Source of the DNA: JAKAGE01 sp035541415
GTDB lineage: Bacteria > Patescibacteriota > Minisyncoccia > UBA6257 > 2-01-FULL-56-20
Reading direction: 5' to 3'
Assembly: GCA_035541415.1 (NCBI GenBank)
Contig: DATKNI010000001.1
Span: forward strand, 1-27,464
Length of the DNA: 27,464 nt
Positions 1 to 6,596 of the stretch are shown here, in pieces (within the stretch, counting starts at the first letter, position 1; each line of letters opens with the position of its first letter). The notes under the pieces were generated by a model that made no database searches, was not told where the DNA came from, and saw only the letters and a program-made list of their open reading frames with translations. A program made the translations under genes and the position numbers.

Positions 1-571
<571 letters not shown>

Positions 572-573
572 TA

Positions 574-592
574 TACAATCGAGACGATTGTA
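574..592 (+). other. hairpin just after 16S rRNA
   Basis: A perfect 8-bp stem, TACAATCG/CGATTGTA, closes an AGA loop three nucleotides after the estimated 16S 3' end. There is no T-tract, so it is more likely an rRNA processing or stabilising element than an intrinsic terminator. Function is inferred only from position. Confidence 0.5.
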
Positions 593-664
593 GTCGAACA
601 TCATGCGCCATTTATATGGCCTTATGGTGTGATAGGTTGGGACAACTAAAAAGCTCTTTGCATG

Positions 665-673
665 TGTTAAAAT
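665..673 (+). promoter_or_regulatory. extended -10 promoter of the response regulator gene
   Basis: TGT-TAAAAT forms an extended -10 whose hexamer (668-673) ends nine nucleotides before the ATG. No good -35 is visible. The predicted transcript would begin almost at the start codon. Confidence 0.5.
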
Positions 674-682
674 AAACGGTAT

Positions 683-1063
683 ATGGCGGACGACGCAAAA
701 AAGGTCATGGTGATTGAGGACGATCGATTTCTTTCGACGCTTCTCAAGGCGCGCCTCGAAAAAGAAGGCTTCGCCATCGAACAGGCGTTCGACGGAGAAG
801 AAGCCCTCGATGTCTTACGGCGCATCACCCCACCCAACCTTATTATCCTCGACCTCATCATGCCCAAGGTGACCGGTTTTGAATTATTGCAAACCGTCTC
901 GATCACACCGGGACTCGCCAATATCCCCGTCATCATTCTGAGCAACCTCGCCCAAGACTCAGACATCGAAAAGGCAAAGCAGCTGGGCGCGAAAGAATAT
1001 TTCGTCAAAGTGAAGGTTTCCATCGACGATCTCGTCGGAAAAATAAAAACCCTTGTAGCATAA
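683..1063 (+). CDS. CheY-like response regulator (receiver domain only)
   Basis: A 126-residue single-domain receiver protein with no output domain. The acidic pocket is E12-D13-D14, the phosphoacceptor is D57 in ILDLIMP, the switch Ser lies in IILSN near residue 87, and the conserved Lys is in YFVK near residue 108. The usual Lys-Pro after that Lys is Lys-Val here. It would receive phosphate from a histidine kinase not in this window and act through protein contacts. It is the first gene after 16S rRNA and sits four nucleotides upstream of rplS, so the two are probably co-transcribed. No Shine-Dalgarno precedes the ATG; an extended -10 lies nine nucleotides upstream, suggesting a leaderless or near-leaderless mRNA. 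Confidence 0.9.
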   Translation: MADDAKKVMVIEDDRFLSTLLKARLEKEGFAIEQAFDGEEALDVLRRITPPNLIILDLIMPKVTGFELLQTVSITPGLANIPVIILSNLAQDSDIEKAKQLGAKEYFVKVKVSIDDLVGKIKTLVA

Positions 1064-1067
1064 TTTC

Positions 1068-1370
1068 ATGATCACCGAAGCAATCCAAAAACAAATTCGT
1101 CCGGGCGCCAAAGTGCGCGTGTACGAAGGCAAGACCCCGTTCACGGGGCTTGTGATCGCGCGCAAACATGGCTCCGAGCCGGGCGCGACATTCACCGTGC
1201 GCACCGTTCTCGCGGGCGTCGGCGTAGAAAAAATTTATCCGATCCACTCGCCGGCGGTCGTCAAGGTTGAAATCGTCTCGAGTCCCAAGAAGGTGCATCG
1301 TTCAAAGTTGTACTTCGTCCGCGAAGTATCAGGTGCCCGTCTTCGCCAGAAGCTCGACGTTTCACTCTAG
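1068..1370 (+). CDS. rplS: 50S ribosomal protein L19 (bL19)
   Basis: Structural protein of the large ribosomal subunit at the subunit interface. The 100 residues carry family hallmarks: KVRVYEG, FTGLVIARK, TFTVRTV, GVGVEKIYPIHSPAV and KLYFVRE. It is shorter than the usual ~115 residues, missing basic tail sequence. It starts four nucleotides after the response regulator stop with no SD, so translation probably depends on reinitiation. A strong terminator follows at 1411-1445. In many bacteria rplS is next to trmD; here trmD is nearly 10 kb away. Confidence 0.95.
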   Translation: MITEAIQKQIRPGAKVRVYEGKTPFTGLVIARKHGSEPGATFTVRTVLAGVGVEKIYPIHSPAVVKVEIVSSPKKVHRSKLYFVREVSGARLRQKLDVSL

Positions 1371-1404
1371 TATTGTTTATTGTTGAATATTGTTTATCGT
1401 TGAA
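1371..1404. repeat. 17-bp tandem repeat, two copies
   Basis: TATTGTTTATTGTTGAA is followed immediately by the same 17 bases with one T-to-C change. It begins directly after the rplS stop codon and ends before the terminator stem. It is AT-rich; no function is evident. Confidence 0.85.
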
Positions 1405-1410
1405 AAGAAG

Positions 1411-1445
1411 AAAGCCCCGATCGCATGTGCGAAACGGGGCTTTTT
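1411..1445. terminator. bidirectional intrinsic terminator (rplS / small minus-strand gene)
   Basis: Stem AAAGCCCCG (1411-1419) pairs with CGGGGCTTT (1435-1443), with an inner TCGCA/TGCGA helix and a T5 run on the plus strand. On the minus strand the stem is followed by CTTCTTTTC. It serves rplS from the left and the convergent gene at 1492-1671 from the right. Confidence 0.9.
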
Positions 1446-1491
1446 ATCCTAAGTAAGGAAGAGGGGTGCAGAGCAATGTTCTGGGTGCTTG

Positions 1492-1671
1492 CTAGGCCGG
1501 CATCCCGCCAGCCGAATGGTTTGTCACCGCAATCGTCGGCGATGTTGGTGAAAGTAATGCTGACGTGCCTCGATTGAGGCGGTATGGTGTTTTCGCCGGT
1601 GGCGCGATCCGCAGAATGAAGATCGCAGCAATACAGATGGCGATAAAGCCAAGAACAAACACTATTTTCAC
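1492..1671 (-). CDS. small membrane protein with Shine-Dalgarno (unknown function)
   Basis: A 59-residue protein, not recognised. An N-terminal membrane segment (VFVLGFIAICIAAIFIL, about residues 3-20) is followed by a Pro/Thr/Ser-rich, weakly charged tail. The GTG start at 1671 is chosen because GAAAGGAG ends seven nucleotides upstream; an in-frame GTG 21 nt further upstream lacks this spacing. It has its own TTGACG-N16-TACACT promoter and a shared terminator at 1411-1445, so it is a complete monocistronic unit. This SD-led design differs from the core genes of the window. Coding status rests on this signal context rather than homology. Confidence 0.6.
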   Translation of the reverse strand: MKIVFVLGFIAICIAAIFILRIAPPAKTPYRLNRGTSALLSPTSPTIAVTNHSAGGMPA

Positions 1672-1678
1672 CCCGGGG

Positions 1679-1750
1679 CTCCTTTCTGGCACAGACGCCT
1701 CTGCGCCAAAGTTCTACCCTCGAGTGTAGCACAGCGGACAAAATCGTCAA
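1679..1750 (-). promoter_or_regulatory. promoter and ribosome binding site of the 59-aa gene
   Basis: On the minus strand, TTGACG (1750-1745), a 16-bp spacer and TACACT (1728-1723, preceded by TGC, an extended -10) are followed by a leader of about 45 nt ending in GAAAGGAG (1686-1679), seven nucleotides before the GTG. Confidence 0.65.
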
Positions 1751-1759
1751 TAGTAAATC

Positions 1760-1788
1760 TTGAAAATCCAGGCGGCATTGTCTATAAT
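1760..1788 (+). promoter_or_regulatory. tRNA-Leu promoter
   Basis: TTGAAA (1760-1765), a 17-bp spacer and TATAAT (1783-1788) form a near-consensus sigma-70-type promoter. Transcription is predicted to start near 1795, about 16 nt before the mature tRNA. Confidence 0.8.
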
Positions 1789-1810
1789 CAAAACGCATTT
1801 GTAGATAAAT

Positions 1811-1894
1811 GCGCGGGTGGCGAAACTGGCAGACGCACTACCTTGAGGTGGTAGCGCCCGTTCGGGCGTGCAGGTTCAAATCCTGTCCCGCGCA
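1811..1894 (+). tRNA. tRNA-Leu, anticodon GAG
   Basis: The acceptor stem GCGCGGG/CCCGCGC pairs perfectly with discriminator A1894. The anticodon arm ACTACC-TTGAG-GTGGT reads GAG. A long variable arm (GCCCGTTCGGGC) marks a class II tRNA, and the T-arm is CAGG-TTCAAAT-CCTG. CCA is not encoded. It decodes CUC/CUU leucine codons. Confidence 0.97.
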
Positions 1895-1907
1895 CTTCTG
1901 AACAAAT

Positions 1908-1929
1908 AAAAAATCGCTGTTCTCAGCGA
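1908..1929 (-). terminator. intrinsic terminator for the 33-aa gene
   Basis: On the minus strand TCGCTG-AGAA-CAGCGA is followed directly by six T. It lies about 65 nt past the stop of the small gene at 1995-2096. On the plus strand there is no T-tract, so it does not obviously end the tRNA transcript. Confidence 0.75.
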
Positions 1930-1994
1930 GCGAGACTATTCTTAGTCAACGAGTCCTTGATGTTAGTGGACTGGGCTGTCCAGCCAGATGATCC

Positions 1995-2096
1995 TCATGA
2001 TGGTCCGGCTGTGTAGACAATAACAAGGCTGACCACAGCAACGATGCCTATTGGCACTATCAACTCCCAAAAGAAACTCCAATCCGATGATCTCAT
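1995..2096 (-). CDS. 33-residue membrane microprotein with Shine-Dalgarno
   Basis: A very short ORF supported by its full expression context. ATG at 2096 is preceded by AGGAGG with a five-nucleotide gap, then by TATAAA and TTGACA 18 bp apart, and followed by a terminator at 1908-1929. The protein has a short polar N-terminus (MRSSDWSFFWE) and one hydrophobic helix (about residues 12-29, LIVPIGIVAVVSLVIVYT), ending in AGPS. No family is recognised. A single-helix membrane peptide could be a regulatory partner of a transporter or a toxin-like peptide, but nothing in the sequence decides this. Confidence 0.6.
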   Translation of the reverse strand: MRSSDWSFFWELIVPIGIVAVVSLVIVYTAGPS

Positions 2097-2101
2097 GGTG
2101 C

Positions 2102-2143
2102 CCTCCTGATGCTTTTATACCATATATGATGATATTTTGTCAA
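2102..2143 (-). promoter_or_regulatory. promoter and SD of the 33-aa gene
   Basis: On the minus strand TTGACA (2143-2138), 18-bp spacer, TATAAA (2119-2114), six nucleotides, then AGGAGG (2107-2102). The predicted transcription start coincides with the first base of the SD, giving a leader of about 11 nt. Confidence 0.65.
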
Positions 2144-2158
2144 ACATGGCTAAAATAA

Positions 2159-2185
2159 GTTCGAATCTGGTTCGCTGTCCCGCAC
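2159..2185. repeat. 27-bp direct repeat, left copy (tRNA-Leu 3'-end-like)
   Basis: This copy matches 3522-3548 at 23 of 27 positions, all differences being transitions. Its outer parts (GTTCGAATC and TGTCCCGC) resemble the T-loop and acceptor 3' strand of the tRNA-Leu at 1874-1891, separated here by an extra TGGTTCGC. It could be an old attachment site. Confidence 0.65.
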
Positions 2186-2271
2186 CTTAAAGAACGATTT
2201 CGTCCCATCAATACTGATTTTTTGTTCTTCATAGAAGGTTTGATGTGACCATGGAAAGAATGATCCAAAAA

Positions 2272-2280
2272 TGGAATAAT
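2272..2280 (+). promoter_or_regulatory. candidate extended -10 of the MFS gene
   Basis: TGG-AATAAT ends eight nucleotides before the ATG at 2289. No convincing -35 is seen. The spacing matches the other leaderless-type starts. Confidence 0.4.
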
Positions 2281-2288
2281 GAAAAGCA

Positions 2289-3521
2289 ATGGAGGAACCC
2301 GTCTCGAACTCTGATAAAACGTCCCGCATCTTAACCCTGCCGAAGAATATCTTTTTCTTGGGACTCACCAGCCTGTTCAACGATTTCTCATCGGAGATGG
2401 TATTTTCGGTCTTTCCGGCGTTCTTCACGTCCGTGCTCAAGGCCGGCGCCGCTTCGCTCGGGATGGTGGATGGCATCGCGGAGGGATTATCCGATTTCTT
2501 CAAGATATATTCCGGCAGCCTCTCGGATAAATGGCAAAGCAGGAAGCCATTTGTCATTGCAGGCTATGTGCTTTCGACGCTCACGCGTCCTTTTTATATT
2601 CTTTTTCAAACCGTCGGCGGTGCGCTCGGATTGCGCGTGCTCGACAGGGTCGGGAAGGGATTCCGTGATTCCCCTCGGGACGCCATCATTTCCCTGTCAT
2701 CTCCAAAAGAAGAGCTCGGCAGATCTTTCGGCTATCATCGGGCGATGGATACGATGGGATCGATCCTCGGACCTCTCGTCGCATATTTCATCCTGCGATC
2801 TTTCCCTATGCACTTTAACGCGGTGTTCCTCACGGCGTTTTTCATCGGTTTGATCACAATCGTTACACTTTTTTTCATATCGGATGTCGCGTTATCCCAC
2901 GAGACGGAAAAGAAACGCGTCGCATCCGCCTTCAAAAATCTCTCGTGGCGGTTCAAATTATTTATCCTCTCCATTTTCATATTGTCCGTCGGCAGTCTGC
3001 CGATCGCCGTCATGCTTTTAAAGACCGAGTCAATCGGGCTCATTATCGCCGACATACCGCTTTTCTATATGATTTATAACCTTTCTTATGCGGGGTTCTC
3101 CATGGCAGCCGGGAAGATGAGCGATAAAATCGGGGCGCGGGCGATTATCGTGATCGGATATGCTATCTTGATCGCAAGCTACTTCTTTTTGAATAGTGCT
3201 CATTCACCATGGATTCTCGCGGGAAGTTTCCTCCTGCTCGGCCTCTTTCCCGCGCTCACCGACGGTGTCCAGCGGTCACTCGCTTCGCAATTGTCCACTG
3301 CCGAGCTTCGCGGCGGGGCTTTGGGACTTCTGAATGCCGGGGTTGGTTTCGGGGCGTTGATCGCGGGCATCGGCGGCGGTTATCTCTGGCAGGCATATAG
3401 CCCGACGGTGGCTTTCTTGGCGTCGGGCGCAACAATTGTTGTTGGGATGGCGTTATTTTTGCTTTCGACGATACAGCAAGGAACCTACGGCGATATTACG
3501 AAAGATTTTTCCATAAAATAG
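2289..3521 (+). CDS. MFS transporter
   Basis: Major facilitator superfamily permease of 410 residues with about 12 hydrophobic helices. The loop 2-3 region reads GSLSDKWQSRKP (MFS signature-like), followed by RVLDRVGKGFRDSPRD before helix 4; the pseudo-repeat AAGKMSDKIGARA lies in the second half. The substrate is unknown; drug or small-molecule efflux is a common role of this subtype. The gene stands alone, flanked by direct repeats at 2159-2185 and 3522-3548, the right copy starting at the last base or so of its stop codon. That arrangement suggests an acquired cassette, though no recombinase is present. No SD; an extended -10-like TGGAATAAT lies eight nucleotides upstream. No terminator is visible behind it. 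Confidence 0.88.
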   Translation: MEEPVSNSDKTSRILTLPKNIFFLGLTSLFNDFSSEMVFSVFPAFFTSVLKAGAASLGMVDGIAEGLSDFFKIYSGSLSDKWQSRKPFVIAGYVLSTLTRPFYILFQTVGGALGLRVLDRVGKGFRDSPRDAIISLSSPKEELGRSFGYHRAMDTMGSILGPLVAYFILRSFPMHFNAVFLTAFFIGLITIVTLFFISDVALSHETEKKRVASAFKNLSWRFKLFILSIFILSVGSLPIAVMLLKTESIGLIIADIPLFYMIYNLSYAGFSMAAGKMSDKIGARAIIVIGYAILIASYFFLNSAHSPWILAGSFLLLGLFPALTDGVQRSLASQLSTAELRGGALGLLNAGVGFGALIAGIGGGYLWQAYSPTVAFLASGATIVVGMALFLLSTIQQGTYGDITKDFSIK

Positions 3522-3548
3522 GTTCGGGTTTGGTTCGTTGTCCCGCAC
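3522..3548. repeat. 27-bp direct repeat, right copy
   Basis: GTTCGGGTTTGG begins the right copy of the repeat at 2159-2185. It directly abuts the MFS stop codon. The last ten bases, TGTCCCGCAC, are identical to the left copy and close to the tRNA-Leu acceptor 3' strand. Confidence 0.65.
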
Positions 3549-3570
3549 GAGAGAGATAGAGCCGGGCGCA

Positions 3571-3630
3571 TTCCAATAAAAAGATTTTTGTCGTAGAATA
3601 TTTTCAGCATTCGTTATTGATGTAAGGAGG
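3571..3630 (+). promoter_or_regulatory. promoter and SD of the 62-aa gene
   Basis: TAGAAT (3594-3599) lies 17 bp after a weak TTCCAA -35. A leader of about 30 nt ends in AAGGAGG (3624-3630), five nucleotides before the ATG. The SD is a perfect consensus; the promoter is moderate. Confidence 0.55.
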
Positions 3631-3635
3631 AAAAC

Positions 3636-3824
3636 ATGTCTCGGCGCGGCTTGTTATTGGCGTTCATCGTGCTGGTTTTTGGTTTGGTCAATGCGGAGCT
3701 GAATTCCCGTTTCGGAGGTCTCTCGGAGGCCCCTACGTGGGATATGCTGACCGTTCTTTCCGTCCCATTGATGCTTGCGTGCGCTTTGGCCATTCTTTTC
3801 AATCTCGTGAAGCCGCACGAGTAA
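3636..3824 (+). CDS. small two-helix membrane protein with Shine-Dalgarno
   Basis: A 62-residue protein of unknown function. Two hydrophobic stretches (about residues 5-20, LLLAFIVLVFGLVNA, and 37-58, MLTVLSVPLMLACALAILF) flank a polar loop, a hairpin membrane topology. The start is set by the consensus AAGGAGG five nucleotides upstream. A 12-bp-stem terminator follows 17 nt after the stop, so it is an independent unit. It belongs with the three other SD-led small genes between rplS and secD. No homologue recognised. Confidence 0.65.
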   Translation: MSRRGLLLAFIVLVFGLVNAELNSRFGGLSEAPTWDMLTVLSVPLMLACALAILFNLVKPHE

Positions 3825-3841
3825 AGGCAGTTTTTGCGGTG

Positions 3842-3872
3842 AAAAGCGCATCCTTTCGGGTGCGCTTTTTTC
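3842..3872 (+). terminator. intrinsic terminator of the 62-aa gene
   Basis: AAAAGCGCATCC pairs with GGGTGCGCTTTT around a TTTC loop (12 bp with one G-T), followed by further T residues. Confidence 0.9.
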
Positions 3873-3906
3873 TTGAGCGACCCACTTTCGCGGACGGCTT
3901 AAATAT

Positions 3907-3947
3907 AAAAAAGCCGCACCGAGTCGGACGAAACGACAAGATGCGGC
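3907..3947 (-). terminator. intrinsic terminator of the 75-aa gene
   Basis: On the minus strand GCCGCA (3947-3942) pairs with TGCGGC (3918-3913), with an inner GTCG/CGAC helix, followed by six T (3912-3907). It starts right after the stop codon at 3949. Confidence 0.85.
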
Positions 3948-3948
3948 G

Positions 3949-4176
3949 TTAGAGGGAGAGTTTTTTGAGCTTTTCCTCGAATTCTCCCCACGTGTTCGAA
4001 GTCATTCCTAGATCGGTAATTTTTTGGACGTATTCGGCGATCATCCGCCGTGAATATTGCGACGTCGAGAGGGCGAGGTGATTTGACAAAGAATTGAGCA
4101 CGACGCCGATCCCGCCGACGTTGCTTTTGCTCCACTCACGTTTTCCTTCTTCGCGGGTTTTGTTATCAAGCGTCAA
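3949..4176 (-). CDS. small soluble protein with TTG start and Shine-Dalgarno
   Basis: A 75-residue, charged, apparently cytoplasmic protein not recognised. It lacks a membrane segment, and the C-terminal half (QYSRRMIAEYVQKI, then EFEEKLKKLSL) looks helical and amphipathic. The TTG start is chosen because AGGAGG lies five nucleotides upstream and a TTGACG-N17-TATAAG promoter six nucleotides before that; no better in-frame start is near. A terminator abuts the stop. It is divergent from secD and shares the 87-bp intergenic region. This is the only non-membrane member of the SD-led group. Confidence 0.65.
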   Translation of the reverse strand: MTLDNKTREEGKREWSKSNVGGIGVVLNSLSNHLALSTSQYSRRMIAEYVQKITDLGMTSNTWGEFEEKLKKLSL

Positions 4177-4181
4177 GCAAT

Positions 4182-4222
4182 CCTCCTGCCATTCTTATAC
4201 CGAAGATAGGGGAGTCCGTCAA
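4182..4222 (-). promoter_or_regulatory. promoter and SD of the 75-aa gene
   Basis: On the minus strand TTGACG (4222-4217), 17-bp spacer, TATAAG (4199-4194), six nucleotides, AGGAGG (4187-4182), five nucleotides, TTG. The predicted transcript begins at or next to the SD. Spacing is the same as for the 33-aa gene. Confidence 0.75.
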
Positions 4223-4246
4223 TCCACTTCCATTTTTATGGCAATT

Positions 4247-4255
4247 TGCTATAGT
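4247..4255 (+). promoter_or_regulatory. extended -10 promoter of secD-secF
   Basis: TGC-TATAGT with the hexamer at 4250-4255, eight nucleotides before the ATG. No strong -35. Confidence 0.6.
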
Positions 4256-4263
4256 AACACCCA

Positions 4264-5517
4264 ATGAGGCGACACCCCGGTCTCTACTTAGGAATTATCA
4301 TAATCGTGGCAATCGCCGCCGGTTTTTTTGTTTATCCCAAATGGATTGGGGGCGATTACATGCCATGGCGGCTTGGCCTTGATTTGGTGGGCGGCAGCCA
4401 TCTCGTCTACAATATCGATCTTTCCAATGTTTCCTCGACGAACCAAGCGTCGGTTGTCGGCGGCCTGCGCGACGTCATCGAAAAGCGCATCAACCTGTAC
4501 GGCGTAAGCGAGCCGGATATTTACACTTCGCAGTCAGGCAACCAGGCCCAGCTGTATGTTGATCTGGCCGGCATCACAAATCTTTCCGACGCCATCAACC
4601 AGATCGGCCAGACGCCGACGCTCGATTTCCGCGAAGTCGAGCAGAATGGTTCGGGAACGCAGTACGTCTACACCAATCTCACCGGCGAATACATCACAGG
4701 CGCTTCGCTTATCTTCGACCCGACAACCGGCCAGCCGCAGGTGCAGATTAATTTCAACAAAGACGGCGCTGATATTTTCGGCCGCATTACCGCGGCGAAC
4801 ATCGGCAAGCCGCTTGCGATTTTCCTCGACAACCAGCTGATTGAGGCGCCGACCGTGCAGTCTGCGATCACGGGCGGTTCGGCTGTCATCACGGGCAACT
4901 TCACCGTGGCCAATGCCCAACAGCTTGTCCAGCGGTTCAACGCGGGAGCATTGCCGGCGCCGATTACGCTCATCAACCAGCAAACCGTAAGCGCGACGCT
5001 CGGAGTCGATTCACTGAAGAAAGTGATGCTCGCCGGCATCATCGGCACCATCCTTGTGATGCTCTTTATGCTCTTCTATTACCGTCTGCTCGGCCTTTTT
5101 GCATCGCTCTCGCTCATCATTTATATTGCGCTCACGCTCGGCATTTTCAAGATTTTCTCGGTGACGATGACGCTCGCCGGTTTGGCCGGTTTCATTCTCA
5201 CGATCGGCATGGCCGTCGACGCCAATATTCTCATTTTCGAACGCATCAAAGAAGAGCTGAAGCGGGGATTACCCAAGGCTTCGGCGATTGAAGAAGGCTT
5301 CCGCCGCGCTTGGTCATCCATCCGCGACTCGAACATTTCAACGAGCATCACGGCGATCATCCTCTATCTCTTTACCTCGAGCTTCGTCCGCGGCTTTGCG
5401 CTCACGCTCCTCATCGGCGTTCTCGTGAGCTTGTTCAGTGCCATCACGACGACGCGGCTTTTCCTGCGCGTTTTCCTCAAAGACAAGTCGACCACCACTA
5501 AACCGGCAACCGCATAA
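4264..5517 (+). CDS. secD: protein translocase subunit SecD
   Basis: Membrane subunit that uses the proton-motive force to complete Sec-dependent export. The 417 residues are short for SecD because the periplasmic region is reduced. An N-terminal helix (about residues 7-24) precedes the GLDLVGG motif (38-44). A periplasmic domain with DFREV and LIEAPTVQSAITGG follows, then five C-terminal helices with the signature GMAVDANILIFERI (starting at 315, with D319 in the membrane). secF follows after two nucleotides, so the pair is one operon. There is no SD; an extended -10 lies eight nucleotides before the ATG. SecD and SecF are separate here, whereas some bacteria fuse them. Confidence 0.96.
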   Translation: MRRHPGLYLGIIIIVAIAAGFFVYPKWIGGDYMPWRLGLDLVGGSHLVYNIDLSNVSSTNQASVVGGLRDVIEKRINLYGVSEPDIYTSQSGNQAQLYVDLAGITNLSDAINQIGQTPTLDFREVEQNGSGTQYVYTNLTGEYITGASLIFDPTTGQPQVQINFNKDGADIFGRITAANIGKPLAIFLDNQLIEAPTVQSAITGGSAVITGNFTVANAQQLVQRFNAGALPAPITLINQQTVSATLGVDSLKKVMLAGIIGTILVMLFMLFYYRLLGLFASLSLIIYIALTLGIFKIFSVTMTLAGLAGFILTIGMAVDANILIFERIKEELKRGLPKASAIEEGFRRAWSSIRDSNISTSITAIILYLFTSSFVRGFALTLLIGVLVSLFSAITTTRLFLRVFLKDKSTTTKPATA

Positions 5518-5519
5518 CC

Positions 5520-6416
5520 ATGAACATTGTTGGAAAGAGAAAATTATGGTTTGCATTCTCGGCCGTGCTCGTCGGCCTCGCCATTATCGCCATCGCGACG
5601 TATGGCTTCAAGTTGAGCGCCGAGTTCAAAGGCGGTTCGCTGTGGGAATTCAAGATTCCGATCAACCAGCCGTCGCTCGCCGACGTCCAAGGGGCTTTTT
5701 CGAATACGCTCCACATCGACGGCGCCCAGATCACCTATGATTCCACAAACCAGGAATTCCTCGCGCGTTTCGACACGGTGAGCGAGACCTCCCACCAGCA
5801 ATATTTAAAGATTTTGGAGAACACGTGGTCGTCATTCCAGGAATTGAATTTTGAATCGATCAGCCCGTCGATCGGCGCCGGCCTTCTCAACAACGCCATC
5901 ATCGCGATGATCCTCGTGCTCGTCGGCATTTCGATCTATATCGCATTCGCATTCCGCAAAGCTTCGCGGCCGATCAGCTCGTGGCAGTACGGTTGGATCA
6001 CGCTCGTCACGCTCTTCCACGACGTTTCCATCCCGGCCGGATTGCTCGCGTTCCTTGGCCACACGTCGGGAGTGCAGATCGACAGCAACTTCATCGTTGC
6101 ATTGCTCGTCGTCATGGGCTTCTCGGTTCACGACACGATTGTCGTATTCGACCGCATCCGCGAAAATCTCCTCAAACAGCGCGGCCGCGAGCCGTTCGTG
6201 AAAATCGTGAACGACAGCGTCAACCAGACCATCGCGCGTTCCGTGAACACTTCGCTCACGCTCATCCTCGTGCTTCTCGCGCTCTACTTTGTGGGCCCGA
6301 CCGACCTCCGCTACTTCGTGCTTACGCTCCTCGTTGGAGTAACGACCGGCATCTACTCATCGATCTTCATCGCGAGCCCGCTCCTCGTTGCCATAGCCCC
6401 CCAAGATATCAAATAG
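5520..6416 (+). CDS. secF: protein translocase subunit SecF
   Basis: Partner of SecD in the SecDF complex of the cytoplasmic membrane. In 298 residues it has the first helix (8-28), the AEFKGGS motif (34-40, in place of the more usual DFxGG), a short periplasmic domain, and a five-helix block containing GFSVHDTIVVFDRIREN with D205. It starts two nucleotides after the secD stop in the junction TAACCATGAA, with no SD; the identical junction recurs at 24605-24614. A long hairpin terminator follows at 6440-6511. Confidence 0.96.
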   Translation: MNIVGKRKLWFAFSAVLVGLAIIAIATYGFKLSAEFKGGSLWEFKIPINQPSLADVQGAFSNTLHIDGAQITYDSTNQEFLARFDTVSETSHQQYLKILENTWSSFQELNFESISPSIGAGLLNNAIIAMILVLVGISIYIAFAFRKASRPISSWQYGWITLVTLFHDVSIPAGLLAFLGHTSGVQIDSNFIVALLVVMGFSVHDTIVVFDRIRENLLKQRGREPFVKIVNDSVNQTIARSVNTSLTLILVLLALYFVGPTDLRYFVLTLLVGVTTGIYSSIFIASPLLVAIAPQDIK

Positions 6417-6439
6417 AGCGAAGGTCGTTTGTTGAGGAA

Positions 6440-6511
6440 GCAAAAATAATCCCCGGTCTTCTCGGACGCGACGAAGACGAGCGTCCTCGAATTCCCGGGG
6501 ATTATTTTTGC
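6440..6511. terminator. long hairpin terminator after secF
   Basis: A perfect 17-bp inverted repeat, arms 6440-6456 and 6495-6511 (AATAATCCCCGG core), encloses a second GGACGC/GCGTCC helix (6464-6469 with 6481-6486). The T-rich arm ATTATTTTTG makes it a plausible terminator in either direction. Confidence 0.75.
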
Positions 6512-6537
6512 ACCACAACGGCACACCCTTGTCTCTA

Positions 6538-6577
6538 TTGACACCCTCTTGCGTTTTAATGTACTATGGTGTATATT
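6538..6577 (+). promoter_or_regulatory. promoter of the sigma-region-4/HARE-HTH gene
   Basis: Consensus TTGACA (6538-6543), 18-bp spacer, TACTAT (6562-6567). A second -10-like TATATT is at 6572-6577. The predicted leader is about 13-23 nt and has no SD. This is one of the few core genes here with a full -35/-10 promoter. Confidence 0.7.
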
Positions 6578-6596
6578 ACTAGAAAACAAATATCCT

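Noticed and set aside
2150..2557. 135-codon minus-strand frame before and inside the MFS gene
   Set aside because: Most of it is antisense to the transporter; no -10 or SD precedes its start and it contains the left direct repeat.
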